Assembly (NCBI RefSeq): GCF_006337125.1
Contig: NZ_CP040887.1
Span: 2,480,001 to 2,544,000, forward strand
Length of the DNA stretch: 64,000 bases
Direction of reading: 5' to 3'
Source: Serinicoccus chungangensis
GTDB taxonomy: Bacteria > Actinomycetota > Actinomycetes > Actinomycetales > Dermatophilaceae
Part shown: piece by piece, positions 16,732 through 28,339 of the stretch
Numbering within the stretch: the stretch's first letter is position 1
Layout: each line of letters starts with the position of its first letter
Program-made: the position numbers and the translations under genes
Notes under the pieces: model-generated
What the model was told of the DNA's origin: nothing
The model's database searches: none
What the model saw: the letters and a program-made list of their open reading frames with translations, nothing else

Positions 16732-17448
16732 TCACTCGGCCGGCGCGGTCTCCAGGACGCTGGCGACGCGCGCGGGGTCCAGGGGGATGCCCGGGCCCAT
16801 CGTCGTCGACATCGTCGCCTTGGTGACGTAGCGACCCTTGGAGCTGGTCGGCTTCAGCCGCAGGATCTCCTCGATCGCGACGGCGTAGTTCTCCGCGAGG
16901 GTCGCCTCGTCGAAGGAGGTCTTGCCGATGATGAAGTGGAGGTTGGCGTGCTTGTCCACCCGGAACTCGATCTTGCCGCCCTTGATGTCGGACACGGCCT
17001 TGCCGGTGTCCATCGTGACGGTGCCGGTCTTGGGGTTGGGCATGAGCCCGCGGGGGCCGAGCACCTTGCCCAGGCGGCCGACCTTGCCCATGAGGTCCGG
17101 GGTGGCGACGACGGCGTCGAAGTCCGTCCAGCCGCCGGAGACGCGCTCGATCATGTCGTCCGAGCCGACGTAGTCGGCGCCGGCGTCCAGGGCGGCCTGC
17201 GCCTTGTCGCCGTTGGCGAAGACGAGCACCCGGGCCGTCTTGCCGGTGCCGCCGGGCAGGTTGACGGTGCCGCGGACGAGCTGGTCGGCCTTGCGCGGGT
17301 CGACGCCCAGGCGCAGGGCGACCTCGACGGTCGCGTCGTACTTCGTGGTGCTGGTCTCCTTGGCCAGGCGGATCGCCTCGCGGGGGGTGTAGAACGACCC
17401 CTCGGCGAGCTTCTCCGCGGAGGCGCGGTAGGCCTTGCTGCGCTTCAT
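16732..17448 (-). CDS. rplA: 50S ribosomal protein L1
   Basis: The 238-residue protein is the normal length. It has the N-terminal block [14 protein letters not shown], the linker [12 protein letters not shown] near residue 130 and the C-terminal [17 protein letters not shown]1 binds 23S rRNA at the E-site stalk and, in bacteria studied, represses its own operon. It follows rplK by 113 bases across a hairpin built from the window-wide octamer. Confidence 0.99.
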   Translation of the reverse strand: MKRSKAYRASAEKLAEGSFYTPREAIRLAKETSTTKYDATVEVALRLGVDPRKADQLVRGTVNLPGGTGKTARVLVFANGDKAQAALDAGADYVGSDDMIERVSGGWTDFDAVVATPDLMGKVGRLGKVLGPRGLMPNPKTGTVTMDTGKAVSDIKGGKIEFRVDKHANLHFIIGKTSFDEATLAENYAVAIEEILRLKPTSSKGRYVTKATMSTTMGPGIPLDPARVASVLETAPAE

Positions 17449-17516
17449 GTGTCACTCCTCGTGGTGATGGTGGAGCTGTGGTCGGACGGGCCGAAGCAGG
17501 CCCTGCCACAGGGTTC

Positions 17517-17555
17517 GGGGTATGCCGTCCGCCCGGTGGGCGGAGGGCATACCCC
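17517..17555 (-). terminator. rplK-rplA intergenic stem-loop with an inverted GGTATGCC pair
   Basis: Two 18-base arms (17517-17534 and 17538-17555) pair with a single mismatch around a 3-nt loop. Each arm carries the octamer (17519-17526, and inverted at 17546-17553). Because rplA lies downstream in the same direction, this is more likely an attenuator or processing site than a full stop. Confidence 0.7.
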
Positions 17556-17561
17556 GGAGGT

Positions 17562-17990
17562 TCAGCTGGTGGTGATGCCCATCGACCGGGCGGTGCCAGC
17601 GATGATGCGCTTGGCCATGTCCAGGTCGTTGGCGTTGAGGTCGGCCATCTTCATCTCGGCGATCTCGCTGAGCTGGGCGTCCGTCAGCGTGCCGACCTTG
17701 GTCTTGTGCGGCTCGCCGGAGCCCTTGCCGACGCCCGCCGCCTTCTTGATGAGCTCGGCGGCCGGCGGGGTCTTGGTGATGAAGGTGAACGAGCGGTCCT
17801 CGTAGACCGTGATCTCGACCGGGATGACGTTGCCACGCTGGGACTCCGTCGCGGCGTTGTACGCCTTGACGAACTCCATGATGTTGACGCCGTGCTGACC
17901 CAGCGCGGGGCCGACGGGCGGGGCCGGGGTGGCGGCGCCGGCCTGGATCTGCAGCTTGATGAAGCCGGAGACCTTCTTCTTGGGGGGCAT
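17562..17990 (-). CDS. rplK: 50S ribosomal protein L11
   Basis: The 142-residue protein has the family start [17 protein letters not shown] and the segment [17 protein letters not shown]. The C-terminal rRNA-binding domain ends with GTARSMGI. L11 forms the GTPase-associated centre with 23S rRNA and is the docking site for thiopeptides and for the stringent-response factor Rel. It lies between nusG and rplA as expected. Confidence 0.99.
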   Translation of the reverse strand: MPPKKKVSGFIKLQIQAGAATPAPPVGPALGQHGVNIMEFVKAYNAATESQRGNVIPVEITVYEDRSFTFITKTPPAAELIKKAAGVGKGSGEPHKTKVGTLTDAQLSEIAEMKMADLNANDLDMAKRIIAGTARSMGITTS

Positions 17991-18096
17991 GGTGCTCTCC
18001 TTGGATCGTGGGCCGACGCCCTGGGCGATGACCCGGTTGCATGCCGTGCACCGGCCGGTGACGGCGGGGTCGGGGGACGAGGTCCCCCGGGGGGGA

Positions 18097-18909
18097 TCAG
18101 ATCTTGGCGACCTGGTTGAACGACAGCTCGACGGGGGTCTCGCGGCCGAAGATCGAGACCAGCACCTTGAGCTTGTTGCTCTCGGGCAGGATCTCGGAGA
18201 TCGTGGCGGGCAGCGTCTCGAACGGGCCCTCCATGACGGTGACCGACTCGCCGACCTCGAAGTCGACCTGCGGCTGGGCCGGGCGGCTGAAGCCGTCGTC
18301 CGAGGTCGCGCCGCCGTCGCCCGCGGCGCTGGGCGCCGGGGTCGGGGTGTCGAACTTCGGGGCCAGCATCGAGACGACCTCGTCGATGCTCAGCGGCACC
18401 GGCTGGTGGGCGTTGCCGACGAAGCCGGTGACGCCCGGCGTGTGCCGGACGGCGCCCCAGGACTCGTCGGTCAGCTCCATGCGCACGAGGACGTAGCCGG
18501 GCATCCGCACCCGGCGCACCTGCTTGCGCTGGCCGTTCTTGATCTCGGTCACCTCCTCCATGGGGACCTCCACCTCGAAGATGTAGTCCTCCATGTTGAG
18601 GCTGGTGATCCGGGTCTCCAGGTTGTGCTTGACCCGGTTCTCGTAGCCGGCGTAGGAGTGGATGACGAACCAGTCGCCGAACTTGCCGCGCAGGACCGAG
18701 GTGAACTCCTCCAGCGGGTCGACCGCCTCGAGGACCTCCTCGGCGTCCGCGGGCTCCTCGGAGGCCACCTCGTCGTCCTCGCCGTAGACGGCCTCCTCCA
18801 CGGGGTCGGCCGGGTCGTCACCGTCGTGACGCTCGGCGGCCTCCACGTCGGCGTCCTGCACGGACTGCTCGGCGGTGACCTCGTCGTGGTCGGGGGTCTG
18901 CTCGGACAT
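18097..18909 (-). CDS. nusG: Transcription antitermination/termination factor NusG
   Basis: The 270-residue protein has an acidic, low-complexity N-terminal extension of about 85 residues, typical of actinobacterial NusG. The NGN domain follows ([19 protein letters not shown], then [11 protein letters not shown]), and the C-terminal KOW domain has [19 protein letters not shown]. NusG binds the RNA polymerase clamp and links it to Rho or the ribosome. An Ala/Gly/Pro-rich insert of about 25 residues separates the two domains. It is 57 bases after secE. Confidence 0.97.
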   Translation of the reverse strand: MSEQTPDHDEVTAEQSVQDADVEAAERHDGDDPADPVEEAVYGEDDEVASEEPADAEEVLEAVDPLEEFTSVLRGKFGDWFVIHSYAGYENRVKHNLETRITSLNMEDYIFEVEVPMEEVTEIKNGQRKQVRRVRMPGYVLVRMELTDESWGAVRHTPGVTGFVGNAHQPVPLSIDEVVSMLAPKFDTPTPAPSAAGDGGATSDDGFSRPAQPQVDFEVGESVTVMEGPFETLPATISEILPESNKLKVLVSIFGRETPVELSFNQVAKI

Positions 18910-18966
18910 GCCCTACTTCCTCAATGTCGTGTCGCGGCGCCGATCGGCACCGGGTGCTGCTCGCGG

Positions 18967-19212
18967 TCAGGCCCCGAAGACGAGACCGACCAGCCACTGG
19001 AACAGCTGGTCCAGACCGAAGACGAACGCCATCATCACCAGCACGAAGACGAAGACGACGATCGTGTAGGTGATGAGCTCGTTGCGCGTGGGCTGGACGA
19101 CCTTGCGCAGCTCGGCCATGACCTGCTCGACGAAGGTCGCCGGGCGCCCACCCGGACCGGCGCCGGCCTGGCTGCGGGCAACACCGTCGGTGTCGCGGGC
19201 GGAGTCGGCCAC
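18967..19212 (-). CDS. secE: Preprotein translocase subunit SecE
   Basis: The 81-residue protein has the short conserved amphipathic helix VMAELRKVVQPTRNELITYT and one C-terminal membrane helix, the minimal single-span SecE of Gram-positive bacteria. SecE clamps the two halves of SecY in the membrane. It lies between tRNA-Trp and nusG, as in other actinobacteria. Confidence 0.97.
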   Translation of the reverse strand: MADSARDTDGVARSQAGAGPGGRPATFVEQVMAELRKVVQPTRNELITYTIVVFVFVLVMMAFVFGLDQLFQWLVGLVFGA

Positions 19213-19271
19213 GGCTCGCCTTCCTGTCGCTGGTTGAGATCTCCCGGGGGGCGGGGCGCCTCCCGGTCACG

Positions 19272-19344
19272 CAGGGCAAGAGGGACTCGAACCCCCAACC
19301 GCCGGTTTTGGAGACCGGTGCTCTACCAATTGAGCTATTGCCCT
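19272..19344 (-). tRNA. tRNA-Trp (CCA anticodon)
   Basis: The minus strand folds as a 73-nt tRNA with a 7-bp acceptor stem (AGGGCAA/TTGCCCT), D-loop AGCTCAATTGGTAGAGC, anticodon loop centred on CCA and T-arm GGGGGTTCGAGTCCCTC. The 3' CCA is not encoded. Position upstream of secE is the conserved actinobacterial location for tRNA-Trp. Confidence 0.97.
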
Positions 19345-19485
19345 TCACCAGGTCCTCGCGACGCCGACCCGCTGCTGGGAGGCAGGCTGGCGCACGGTGC
19401 GAACACCCGAAGGGTCAGCATACGGGACGGCCGACGCGTTGGGCAAAGACGGGCGGGGGCTGACGCCACGTGAAGCGTCGATGCC

Positions 19486-20715
19486 ATGATGGGTCACGTG
19501 AGCGAGCAGACCCGCATCAGCACCCGCATCGGATCCATCGCCGAGTCGGCCACCCTGGCCGTCGACGCCAAGGCCAAGGCCCTCAAGGCCCAGGGCCGAC
19601 CCGTCATCGGCTTCGGCGCCGGCGAGCCGGACTTCCCCACGCCCGACTACGTGGTGCAGGCGGCCGTCGACGCCTGCTCGGACCCGGTCAACCACCGCTA
19701 CTCCCCCGCCGGCGGCCTCCCCGCGCTCAAGGAGGCGATCGTCGCCAAGACGCGCCGGGACTCCGGGTACGTCGTGGAGCCGGCCAACGTGCTGGTCACC
19801 AACGGTGGCAAGCAGGCGGTCTACAACACCTTCGCGGCGCTGCTCGACCCCGGCGACGAGGTCATCCTGCCGACCCCCTACTGGACGACCTACCCTGAGT
19901 CGATCCGGCTCGCCGGCGGGAGCCCGGTCGAGGTCTTCGCCGGCGCCGACGCCGAGGCCGGGGCCTACCTGGTCACCGTGGAGGAGCTGGAGGCCGCGCG
20001 CACCGAGCGCACCAAGGCCCTGCTGTTCTGCTCGCCGTCGAACCCGACCGGCGCGGTCTACCCGACCGAGCAGGTCGAGGCGATCGGCCGCTGGGCGCTG
20101 GAGCACGGCATCTGGGTCATCACCGACGAGATCTACGAGCACCTGCTCTACGACGGCGCGCAGGCCCCCTCGATGCCGGTGCTCGTGCCCGAGCTGGCCG
20201 ACACCTGCGTGGTGCTCAACGGGGTGGCCAAGACCTACGCGATGACCGGCTGGCGGGTCGGCTGGATGATCGGCCCGACCGACGTCATCAAGGCCGCGAC
20301 CAACCTGCAGAGCCACGCGACGTCCAACGTCGCCAACGTCTCGCAGCGGGCCGCGATCGCGGCGCTCGAGGGCAGCCTGGACGCGGTCGAGGAGATGAAG
20401 GTCGCCTTCGACCGGCGCCGTCGCCGGATGGTCGAGATGCTCAACGCGATCGACGGGGTCGAGTGCCCGGTGCCGCAGGGGGCGTTCTACGCCTACCCCT
20501 CGGTCGAGGGCGTGCTCGGCAGGGAGATCCGCGGCCGCACGCCGCGCACCTCCGTGGAGCTGGCCGCCCTCATCCTCGAGGAGGTCGAGGTCGCGGTGGT
20601 GCCCGGCGAGGCCTTCGGGCCCAGCGGTTACCTCCGGCTGTCGTACGCCCTCGGTGACGACGACCTGGAGGAGGGCGTCAGCCGGATCCAGGCGCTGCTC
20701 GCCGAGGCCCGCTGA
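19486..20715 (+). CDS. Pyridoxal-phosphate aminotransferase, aspartate-type (class I/II)
   Basis: This protein of about 409 residues has the full class I/II aminotransferase fold: [14 protein letters not shown] near the N-terminus, the [14 protein letters not shown] segment, [10 protein letters not shown] in mid-protein, and the PLP-lysine region [17 protein letters not shown] with the Lys near residue 250. The family converts aspartate and 2-oxoglutarate to oxaloacetate and glutamate; some members also act on prephenate or aromatic amino acids. Two starts are possible (ATG 19486, GTG 19498) and neither has a clear ribosome site. The position next to tRNA-Trp/secE is conserved in actinobacteria, where it is usually named aspC or aat. 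Confidence 0.93.
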   Translation: MMGHVSEQTRISTRIGSIAESATLAVDAKAKALKAQGRPVIGFGAGEPDFPTPDYVVQAAVDACSDPVNHRYSPAGGLPALKEAIVAKTRRDSGYVVEPANVLVTNGGKQAVYNTFAALLDPGDEVILPTPYWTTYPESIRLAGGSPVEVFAGADAEAGAYLVTVEELEAARTERTKALLFCSPSNPTGAVYPTEQVEAIGRWALEHGIWVITDEIYEHLLYDGAQAPSMPVLVPELADTCVVLNGVAKTYAMTGWRVGWMIGPTDVIKAATNLQSHATSNVANVSQRAAIAALEGSLDAVEEMKVAFDRRRRRMVEMLNAIDGVECPVPQGAFYAYPSVEGVLGREIRGRTPRTSVELAALILEEVEVAVVPGEAFGPSGYLRLSYALGDDDLEEGVSRIQALLAEAR

Positions 20716-20742
20716 CCTCTCCCCGGTCGACGCCGGGACGAC

Positions 20743-20782
20743 GACCGCCCGCCCGTCCTGGCAGCAGGACGAGCGGGCGGTC
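20743..20782. terminator. Bidirectional terminator between the aminotransferase and argG
   Basis: Arms 20743-20759 and 20766-20782 pair over 16 of 17 positions around a 6-nt loop, midway between two converging genes. Confidence 0.8.
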
Positions 20783-20799
20783 TGGCGTCCGCGCCCCGG

Positions 20800-22350
<1,551 letters not shown>

Positions 22351-22395
22351 TCACGCGGCCTTCCCCCGCCGGGGTGCGCGTGGTGTGATGAGCGT

Positions 22396-23712
22396 ATGCC
22401 CCGCCTCGCCCCGCACTCCGCCCGGGCGCGGGCGTGGGTGACCGACGGGTGGCGCGCCCTGGTCCTCGCGTGGCGGCCCGACTGGATGAACCTGGTGCGG
22501 GTGACCACGGCCGCCGTGCTGGCCTACGTCATCACCCGGGCGGTGACGGTGGGGCCGATCGACCTCACCTGCTCGCTCACCGCGATCCTCGTCACCCAGG
22601 CGAGCGCGACCGGCTCCCTGCGCATGGGGATGGTGCGGGTGGGCGCGGTGCTCACCGGCATCGGCGTCGCCCTCGTCGTCTCGATCTGGTTCGGTCTCAC
22701 CTGGTGGTCGTTGGGCCTGGTCATCTTCGTCTCGTTGCTGCTCGGCAGCCTCCTGCGGCTGGGACCGCAGGCGCTGGAGACCCCGATCAGCGGCATGCTC
22801 ATCCTCGGGGCGTCGCTGCAGAACACCGCGGCCGAGACGCGGGTGCTCACCACGCTCATCGGCGCCGCCGTGGGCATCCTGCTGCCGCTGCTGTGGCCCC
22901 CGGCCATCCCGGTCGGCGCGGCCGCCGCCTCCGTGCGGACCGTGGCCCGACGCCAGGCCGAGGTGTTCGCCGCGGCGGCCGACGACATCGACGAGGGCAC
23001 GGTCACGGGAGAGTCGATCGCCGCCCACCTGCGCGCCGCCCGGGACGTCGGTGACGACCTGGGCCGGGCGGGCGAGCTCGTCGGGCGGGTCAGCGAGATG
23101 TGGCAGTGGAACACCCGCACCATCGGCCGCGCCGACGTGAGCCCGCTGCTGCGCTCGGGCCTGGACTCCCTCCAGGACTGCGCCGCCGCGACCCGCGCGC
23201 TGTTCGTGGCCCTGGGCCACGAGGCCCGGGACGCCGACGTGGACAGCACGCCGGAGTTCTCCGACGAGGTGCGGGCGGCGGTCGCGGTCGTGCTGCGCGA
23301 CGTCGGCAGCTGCATCGACTCCTTCGGGGCGTTGGTGGAGGCCGAGACCAGCGGGGACCCGGAGCGGCGCCGGGTCCTGCTCGACGACAACATGGAGCTG
23401 CTGCGGGAGACCCGTGCCATCCTCACCGAGCTCATGCTCATGGAGTCCGGCGGCGGGCCGACCGACCAGTGGCTGCTGCGGGGCTCGATCCTGCGCGCCG
23501 TGGACCGCATCCTGCAGGTGCTCGACGCCCCCGCCCGGGCGGCGCAGCACGCGCGGTGGCGCGACGAGCAGGGTGGCCGGGCGCTGCCCGGCCCCACCAT
23601 CTCGCGGGAGTTCGCGCCGCTGGACCGTGCCGTGCTGACCTCGCTCAGACGGGCCTGGCGCCGGGCCCGTCACCCCGGACCGGCCGGCGCGCAGGCTACT
23701 CGTCGCCCTTGA
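22396..23712 (+). CDS. FUSC/aromatic-acid-exporter (ArAE) family membrane protein
   Basis: This 438-residue protein has about five membrane helices in the first 180 residues, including the family-like segment LTAILVTQASATGSLRMGMV and a glycine-rich helix LETPISGMLILGA. A long, mostly helical cytoplasmic domain of about 260 residues follows, with no catalytic motif. The architecture is that of bacterial FUSC/ArAE proteins, proposed exporters of small aromatic or lipophilic compounds. ATG at 22396 is chosen because the upstream open frame only mirrors argG. The last 17 bases overlap the 3' end of the convergent ABC permease gene. Confidence 0.75.
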   Translation: MPRLAPHSARARAWVTDGWRALVLAWRPDWMNLVRVTTAAVLAYVITRAVTVGPIDLTCSLTAILVTQASATGSLRMGMVRVGAVLTGIGVALVVSIWFGLTWWSLGLVIFVSLLLGSLLRLGPQALETPISGMLILGASLQNTAAETRVLTTLIGAAVGILLPLLWPPAIPVGAAAASVRTVARRQAEVFAAAADDIDEGTVTGESIAAHLRAARDVGDDLGRAGELVGRVSEMWQWNTRTIGRADVSPLLRSGLDSLQDCAAATRALFVALGHEARDADVDSTPEFSDEVRAAVAVVLRDVGSCIDSFGALVEAETSGDPERRRVLLDDNMELLRETRAILTELMLMESGGGPTDQWLLRGSILRAVDRILQVLDAPARAAQHARWRDEQGGRALPGPTISREFAPLDRAVLTSLRRAWRRARHPGPAGAQATRRP

Positions 23713-24406
23713 GCTGGAAGCGGGCCAGCCGCCAGCCGGCCGCGCCGACGCCCACGACCAGCAGCACGAGCGAGGCGATGACCGCGTAGGTCGTCGAGAG
23801 GTCGGACACCGGCAGGTCGACGTCGGCGGCCACCTCCCCCAGCCGCTCGGCGAAGGCCCGCACGGAGACGTAGCGGAAGCCGCTGAGGAACCGGCCGAGC
23901 AGGCTCTCGACCACGGTGACGTAGACGAGGCCGGCGATCATCCCGTGCCGCGTGGCGGCGGCGATCGCGCTGAACAGCGCCGTGTAGAGGACCGCCCCAC
24001 CGGCCCCCACGACGACCGAGACCACGACCCACCGACCGCTGAGCCCGCCGGCGAGCGTGGCCCCCAGGAGCCCGGTGACCGCGGCCACGGCGGCGACGCC
24101 GGCGGCGACGACGAACTTGGACGCGGCCACGGCATACCTGCTCACCGGTGTGGACAGGAGGTAGACGACCGAGCCGTCGTCGATCTCCGGCCCGAGGACG
24201 CCGTTGGCCGCGAGCAGCGCCACGAGCGGCACCACGAGCGCGATCCCGACCTCGACGACGACGGCGTTGGCCGAGACAGGCTCGCCGGTCAGCGCGCGGA
24301 GCACGCCGGCCAGGGCGATGAGGAGCACCGGCAGGGCGAGGATGACCAGGCCGCGGCGCTGACCCACGAGGGCCTGCAGCGCGAGGCGCATGATGGTGAG
24401 GTTCAT
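23696..24406 (-). CDS. ABC transporter permease
   Basis: The 236-residue protein has six hydrophobic helices and the segment GPEIDDGSVVYLLSTPVSR, typical of ABC-2-type permeases that pair with a separate ATPase. The ATG overlaps the ATPase stop (ATGA), so the two are translationally coupled. It is the last gene of a four-gene operon of two ATPase-permease pairs. The substrate cannot be inferred. Confidence 0.85.
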   Translation of the reverse strand: MNLTIMRLALQALVGQRRGLVILALPVLLIALAGVLRALTGEPVSANAVVVEVGIALVVPLVALLAANGVLGPEIDDGSVVYLLSTPVSRYAVAASKFVVAAGVAAVAAVTGLLGATLAGGLSGRWVVVSVVVGAGGAVLYTALFSAIAAATRHGMIAGLVYVTVVESLLGRFLSGFRYVSVRAFAERLGEVAADVDLPVSDLSTTYAVIASLVLLVVGVGAAGWRLARFQLKGDE

Positions 24407-25326
24407 GACTGCACCAGGTAGGTGAACACCGACTCCAGGCTCTCGTCCGAGGGGGCCAGCTCGCGCACCGTGATGCCGGCCGAGCGCGCCAGGCGGGGCA
24501 GGGCCAGGGTGAACTGGCCCATGTCGGTCACCTCCACCGTGATCGCCTCCCCGGTACCCACCCGGCCGAGCGCGACCGAGCGCACCCCGGTCAGGCCCAT
24601 GAGCATCGAGGCCAGGCCCCGGTCGTCGCTGGAGCGGACCACGTAGTGGCTGGGGCGGTCGGTCATGAGCCGCCGGATGGCGCCGAAGTCCCCGCTGGCC
24701 GCGTGCCGCCCCGACACGACGACCTCGATCTGGCGGGCGATCTGCTCGACCTCCTCGAGGATGTGGCTGGAGAAGAGCACGGTGCGGCCCTGCTCCCCCA
24801 TCCGGGTCAGCAGCTCCATGAGGTGCATGCGCTGCCGGGGGTCGACGCCGTTGAACGGCTCGTCCAGCAGCAGCACCGTCGGCTCGTGCACGAGCGCGGA
24901 AGCGAGCTTGGCGCGCTGCCGCATGCCCTTGGAGAAGGTGCTGATCGGCCGGTCCGCGGCGTCCACGAGGTCCACCTCCGCCAGCGCCCGCGCCGTCGCG
25001 GCACGCGGGTCGGCGAGCCGGTGGAGCTCGGCGGAGGCCTGCACGAAGGCGCGGCCGGTGAGGTAGGAGAAGCTCACCTCCCGCTCGGGCACCAGGCCCA
25101 GGTCGCGGTAGGCGCCGACGTTGCGCCACACGGGCGCCTCGCCGAGGCGGATGTCCCCCGCGGAGGGGGCCAGGAAGCCGGCCATCATGGCGATGAGGGT
25201 CGACTTCCCCGCGCCGTTGGGCCCGAGGAGGCCGGTGACGCCGGGACGGATGGACATGGTGACGTCGTTGACGGCGACGACGTTGCCGTACCACCGGGAG
25301 ACACCGGTGAGGGTGAGGTCGGTCAT
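24403..25326 (-). CDS. ABC transporter ATP-binding protein
   Basis: This 307-residue ATPase has the Walker A GPNGAGKST near residue 40, the signature SKGMRQRAKLA, the Walker B LLLDEPFNGVDP and the H-loop FSSHIL. A C-terminal extension of about 90 residues with beta-rich spacing follows, as in ABC-2 exporter ATPases. The start at 25326 overlaps the stop of the upstream permease gene. Confidence 0.93.
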   Translation of the reverse strand: MTDLTLTGVSRWYGNVVAVNDVTMSIRPGVTGLLGPNGAGKSTLIAMMAGFLAPSAGDIRLGEAPVWRNVGAYRDLGLVPEREVSFSYLTGRAFVQASAELHRLADPRAATARALAEVDLVDAADRPISTFSKGMRQRAKLASALVHEPTVLLLDEPFNGVDPRQRMHLMELLTRMGEQGRTVLFSSHILEEVEQIARQIEVVVSGRHAASGDFGAIRRLMTDRPSHYVVRSSDDRGLASMLMGLTGVRSVALGRVGTGEAITVEVTDMGQFTLALPRLARSAGITVRELAPSDESLESVFTYLVQS

Positions 25327-26210
25327 CACGCCCCCTTGCTGCGGTAGCGGCGCACGAGCAGGGCGATCCCGAGGAGCATGAGGGCGAGGGCGCTGGCGAG
25401 CAGCAACAGGCCGGTCGTGACGGTGTCGGCCGGGGCGGGGAACTGGCTGGTGGCGTCGCCGAGCGCCACCTGCACCGAGTCGACGAGCACGAAGGGGGAC
25501 AGCAGGGCCGCCCAGTGCGCCAGGCTCGTGGCGCCCTCGGTGCTGGCGACCTCCTGCAGCCCGGCGGTCACGCCGAGCCCGACGAGCAGGACCATGATCG
25601 AGCCGGCGATGGCCAGGCCCCGACGCAGCGTCCAGGAGGCGACGAGGGAGGCGACGGTGGCGACCAGCATGGCGAGCAGCACGGCCCCGGCGAGGGCCAC
25701 CGCGACCCGCGGCAGCTCCTCCTGCAGGCTGGCGCCGGCGGCGAGCCCGCCGATGAAGAGCACGAGCAGCGGGGTGAGCACGAAGGCCAGGATGGCCAGC
25801 ACCAGGGAGGCCCACCGGGTCAGCGCGAACGCCGTGGCGCCCAGGGGGCGGGCGAGGTAGAGGCTGATGACACCGGATCGCAGGTCGCGGCTGAAGAGCA
25901 CCGGCGCCTGGGCCGCGACGAAGAGCACGACGAGGAAGGAGGAGCCGGCGTTGTAGGCGGAGTAGTTGAGCAGGTCCGCGGAGAGGCCGATGATGCTCAT
26001 GATCCCCACCTGGATGACCGCGGGGACGAGCGTCATGCCCAGCAGGGCGAAGGGCAGCACCTTGGCCTTGCCCGAGCGGCCGAAACCGAAGACGGCCAGG
26101 ACCCCGGAGGCCAGCAGCGCCCGGATGATGCCGGCGCGCGAGGTGCGCTCCCCGGCATACCGGCGGTAGCCGATGTCGTGGATGACCCCGGCGCTGTCGT
26201 GGGCGCTCAT
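25326..26210 (-). CDS. ABC transporter permease
   Basis: The 294-residue protein has about six membrane helices and an N-terminal cytoplasmic start IHDIGYRRYAGERTSR, a recurrent opening in ABC-2 permeases. The FSRDLRSGVISLYLARP loop matches the same permease class as the downstream gene. It overlaps both neighbouring ATPase genes by 1-4 bases, so the four genes 23696-27163 form one tightly packed operon. Two octamers fall in this operon's permease genes (24131 and 26154). Confidence 0.88.
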   Translation of the reverse strand: MSAHDSAGVIHDIGYRRYAGERTSRAGIIRALLASGVLAVFGFGRSGKAKVLPFALLGMTLVPAVIQVGIMSIIGLSADLLNYSAYNAGSSFLVVLFVAAQAPVLFSRDLRSGVISLYLARPLGATAFALTRWASLVLAILAFVLTPLLVLFIGGLAAGASLQEELPRVAVALAGAVLLAMLVATVASLVASWTLRRGLAIAGSIMVLLVGLGVTAGLQEVASTEGATSLAHWAALLSPFVLVDSVQVALGDATSQFPAPADTVTTGLLLLASALALMLLGIALLVRRYRSKGA

Positions 26211-27163
26211 GCCGGCACCTCGTCGCGGAAGACGTCCTCGAGGCGGCCCGTGCGGGCCTGGACGCGCACCAGCCCGAGGTCGAGGTCGGCCGCGGTGTCG
26301 CGGACGAGGTCGCGCAGCCGGTCGTGGGCCGCCGCGGCGGCCTCGCCGTCCTCCCCGACCGCGGCGGGGTCGATCTCGATGAGGCCGCCGTGCGGACGGC
26401 AGCTCAGCCCGCGCGCCGCCAGGGCCTCGCCCATGCGCTGCTGCGCGTCCCCCTCGCCGGTGACCTCCACCAGGACCGTGCCGGTGTCGGCGAGGAAGCT
26501 GCGGGTCGCCTCCGAGCGGAGCAGCCGCCCCCCGTCCAGGACGACGACGTGGTCGCTGATGCGCTCGAGCTCGCCGAGCAGGTGCGAGGTCACGAGGACC
26601 GGTATGCCGAAGTCGTGCCCGATGCGGTGCACGAGGGCCAGCATGTCGTCCCGCGCGGCGGGGTCCAGACCGTTGGTGGGCTCGTCGAGCATCACCAGCT
26701 CGGGGTCGTGGACGAGGGCCTGGGCGAGCTTGGCCCGCTGCTTCATGCCGGTGGAGTAGCCGCCCATGAGGCGGTAGCGCTCCTCGGCGAGCCCGACGTG
26801 CCGCAAGACGTCGGCAGCCCGCTCGCGGGCAGGCGCCGGCGGCAGACCGGACATCCGGCCCATGTGGACCACGAAGTCGATGCAGCGCATGTCGGGGGGC
26901 AGGCAGTCGTGCTCGGGCATGTAGCCCACGGCCCGGCGGATCTGCTCCCCCGACCCCTGGATGTCGTGGCCCAGCACGCTCGCGGAGCCGGAGGACGGGG
27001 CCAGCAGGCCGAGGAGGATCTTGATGAGCGTGGACTTGCCCGCCCCGTTGGCACCGACCAGACCGGTCACCCCGTCGCCGACCTCGATGCTGAGGTCGTC
27101 GAGCGCAGGCACCTGGGCGGAGCCGTAGCGCTTGGTCAGCGCCGTCGTCTGGATCACGGTCAC
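26207..27163 (-). CDS. ABC transporter ATP-binding protein
   Basis: The ATPase is about 318 residues, with the Walker A VGANGAGKSTLIK, the signature STGMKQRAKLAQA, the Walker B VMLDEPTNGLDP and the H-loop TSHLL, plus a C-terminal domain of about 90 residues. GTG at 27163 is taken as the start because the ABC core should begin at VIQTTALTKRYG. It is the first gene of the operon. The short gap to the divergent add gene (27164-27228) must hold both promoters. Confidence 0.93.
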   Translation of the reverse strand: MTVIQTTALTKRYGSAQVPALDDLSIEVGDGVTGLVGANGAGKSTLIKILLGLLAPSSGSASVLGHDIQGSGEQIRRAVGYMPEHDCLPPDMRCIDFVVHMGRMSGLPPAPARERAADVLRHVGLAEERYRLMGGYSTGMKQRAKLAQALVHDPELVMLDEPTNGLDPAARDDMLALVHRIGHDFGIPVLVTSHLLGELERISDHVVVLDGGRLLRSEATRSFLADTGTVLVEVTGEGDAQQRMGEALAARGLSCRPHGGLIEIDPAAVGEDGEAAAAAHDRLRDLVRDTAADLDLGLVRVQARTGRLEDVFRDEVPA

Positions 27164-27228
27164 GGCAGCGACTCTAGCGAGGGGTGGGGACCTCTCCCAG
27201 GGGGCCATCCCCCGTCTACCCTGGGGGG

Positions 27229-28275
27229 ATGCCTGGACGCACGCGCTCGCTGCTCGCGCTGCCCAAGGCCCACCTGCACCTGCACTTCACCGGGTCGATG
27301 CGGGTGGACACCGTGCGTGACCTCGCGGACAAGCACGGCCTGCACCTGCCGCACGCCCTGACCAGCCAGTGGCCACCCCGGCTGTCCGGCCACGACGAGC
27401 GCGGCTGGTTCCGGTTCCAGCGCCTCTACGACGCCGCCCGTGCTGTCGTGCGCGACGAGGCGGACATGCGTCGCATCGTGCGCGAGGCGGCCGAGGACGA
27501 CGCCGCCGAGGGGTCGCGGTGGCTGGAGATCCAGGTCGACCCCACGTCATACGCTCCTTTCGTCGGTGGTCTGACCCCGGCCCTGGAGATCGTGCTCGAC
27601 GAGGCGCGGGCGGTCTCCGCGGCGGGCCCGACCCAGGTCGCGGTGGTCGTGGCGGCCTCCCGCATGCGGCACCCCCTGGACGCCCGCGCCCTCGCCCGCC
27701 TCGCGGCCCGGCACGCCGGTGACGCCGCCGGGACGGTCGTCGGCTTCGGCCTGTCCAACGACGAGCGGCGTGGCTGGACCGGTGACTTCGAGCCGGCCTT
27801 CCGCATCGCGGCCAAGGCGGGCCTCGCCAGCGTTCCGCACGCCGGTGAGCTGCTGGGCGCCGACCACGTCGCAGTCGCGCTCGACCACCTCCTCCCGGAC
27901 CGGCTGGGCCACGGCATCCGCGCGGTCGAGGACGAGTCCGTGCTGGCGCGGGTGGTCGAGGAGCAGGTGACGCTCGAGGTCTGCCCCGGGAGCAACGTGG
28001 CGCTGGGGGTCTACGCCCACCTCGCCGCCGTGCCGCTGCGCCGGCTGCTCGAGGTGGGTGCGCGGGTCGCGCTCGGCGCGGACGACCCGCTGCTCTTCGG
28101 CACCCGCCTCGCCGACCAGTACGTCTCCGCCAGGGTCGACCACGGGCTCGACGACGGCGCCCTCGCGCTGCTGGCCCGTGGCTCCATCGAGGGCTCGGTG
28201 GCCTCCCCGGCGACCCGACGCCGGCTGCTCGCCGAGGTCGACGCCTGGCTCGACACCCCCGCACCCCCCACCTGA
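27229..28275 (+). CDS. Adenosine deaminase family protein
   Basis: This protein of about 348 residues has the metal-binding KAHLHLHFTGS near residue 15 (KAELHxHLxG in the family), PHAGE near the middle, the DRLGHGIRAVED segment and SNVALGVY near the C-terminus (SN motif). These residues hold the zinc and purine in adenosine and adenine deaminases. Adenosine is the likeliest substrate, but adenine or another purine is possible. ATG at 27229 follows a run of six G. It is divergent from the ABC operon, and a strong hairpin follows it. Confidence 0.85.
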   Translation: MPGRTRSLLALPKAHLHLHFTGSMRVDTVRDLADKHGLHLPHALTSQWPPRLSGHDERGWFRFQRLYDAARAVVRDEADMRRIVREAAEDDAAEGSRWLEIQVDPTSYAPFVGGLTPALEIVLDEARAVSAAGPTQVAVVVAASRMRHPLDARALARLAARHAGDAAGTVVGFGLSNDERRGWTGDFEPAFRIAAKAGLASVPHAGELLGADHVAVALDHLLPDRLGHGIRAVEDESVLARVVEEQVTLEVCPGSNVALGVYAHLAAVPLRRLLEVGARVALGADDPLLFGTRLADQYVSARVDHGLDDGALALLARGSIEGSVASPATRRRLLAEVDAWLDTPAPPT

Positions 28276-28339
28276 CCTCTGGGCCCGCGGCTCTCCCCCG
28301 CGCGGCCCGCGTCCGCGGACCCTCCACCGGACACCCCTG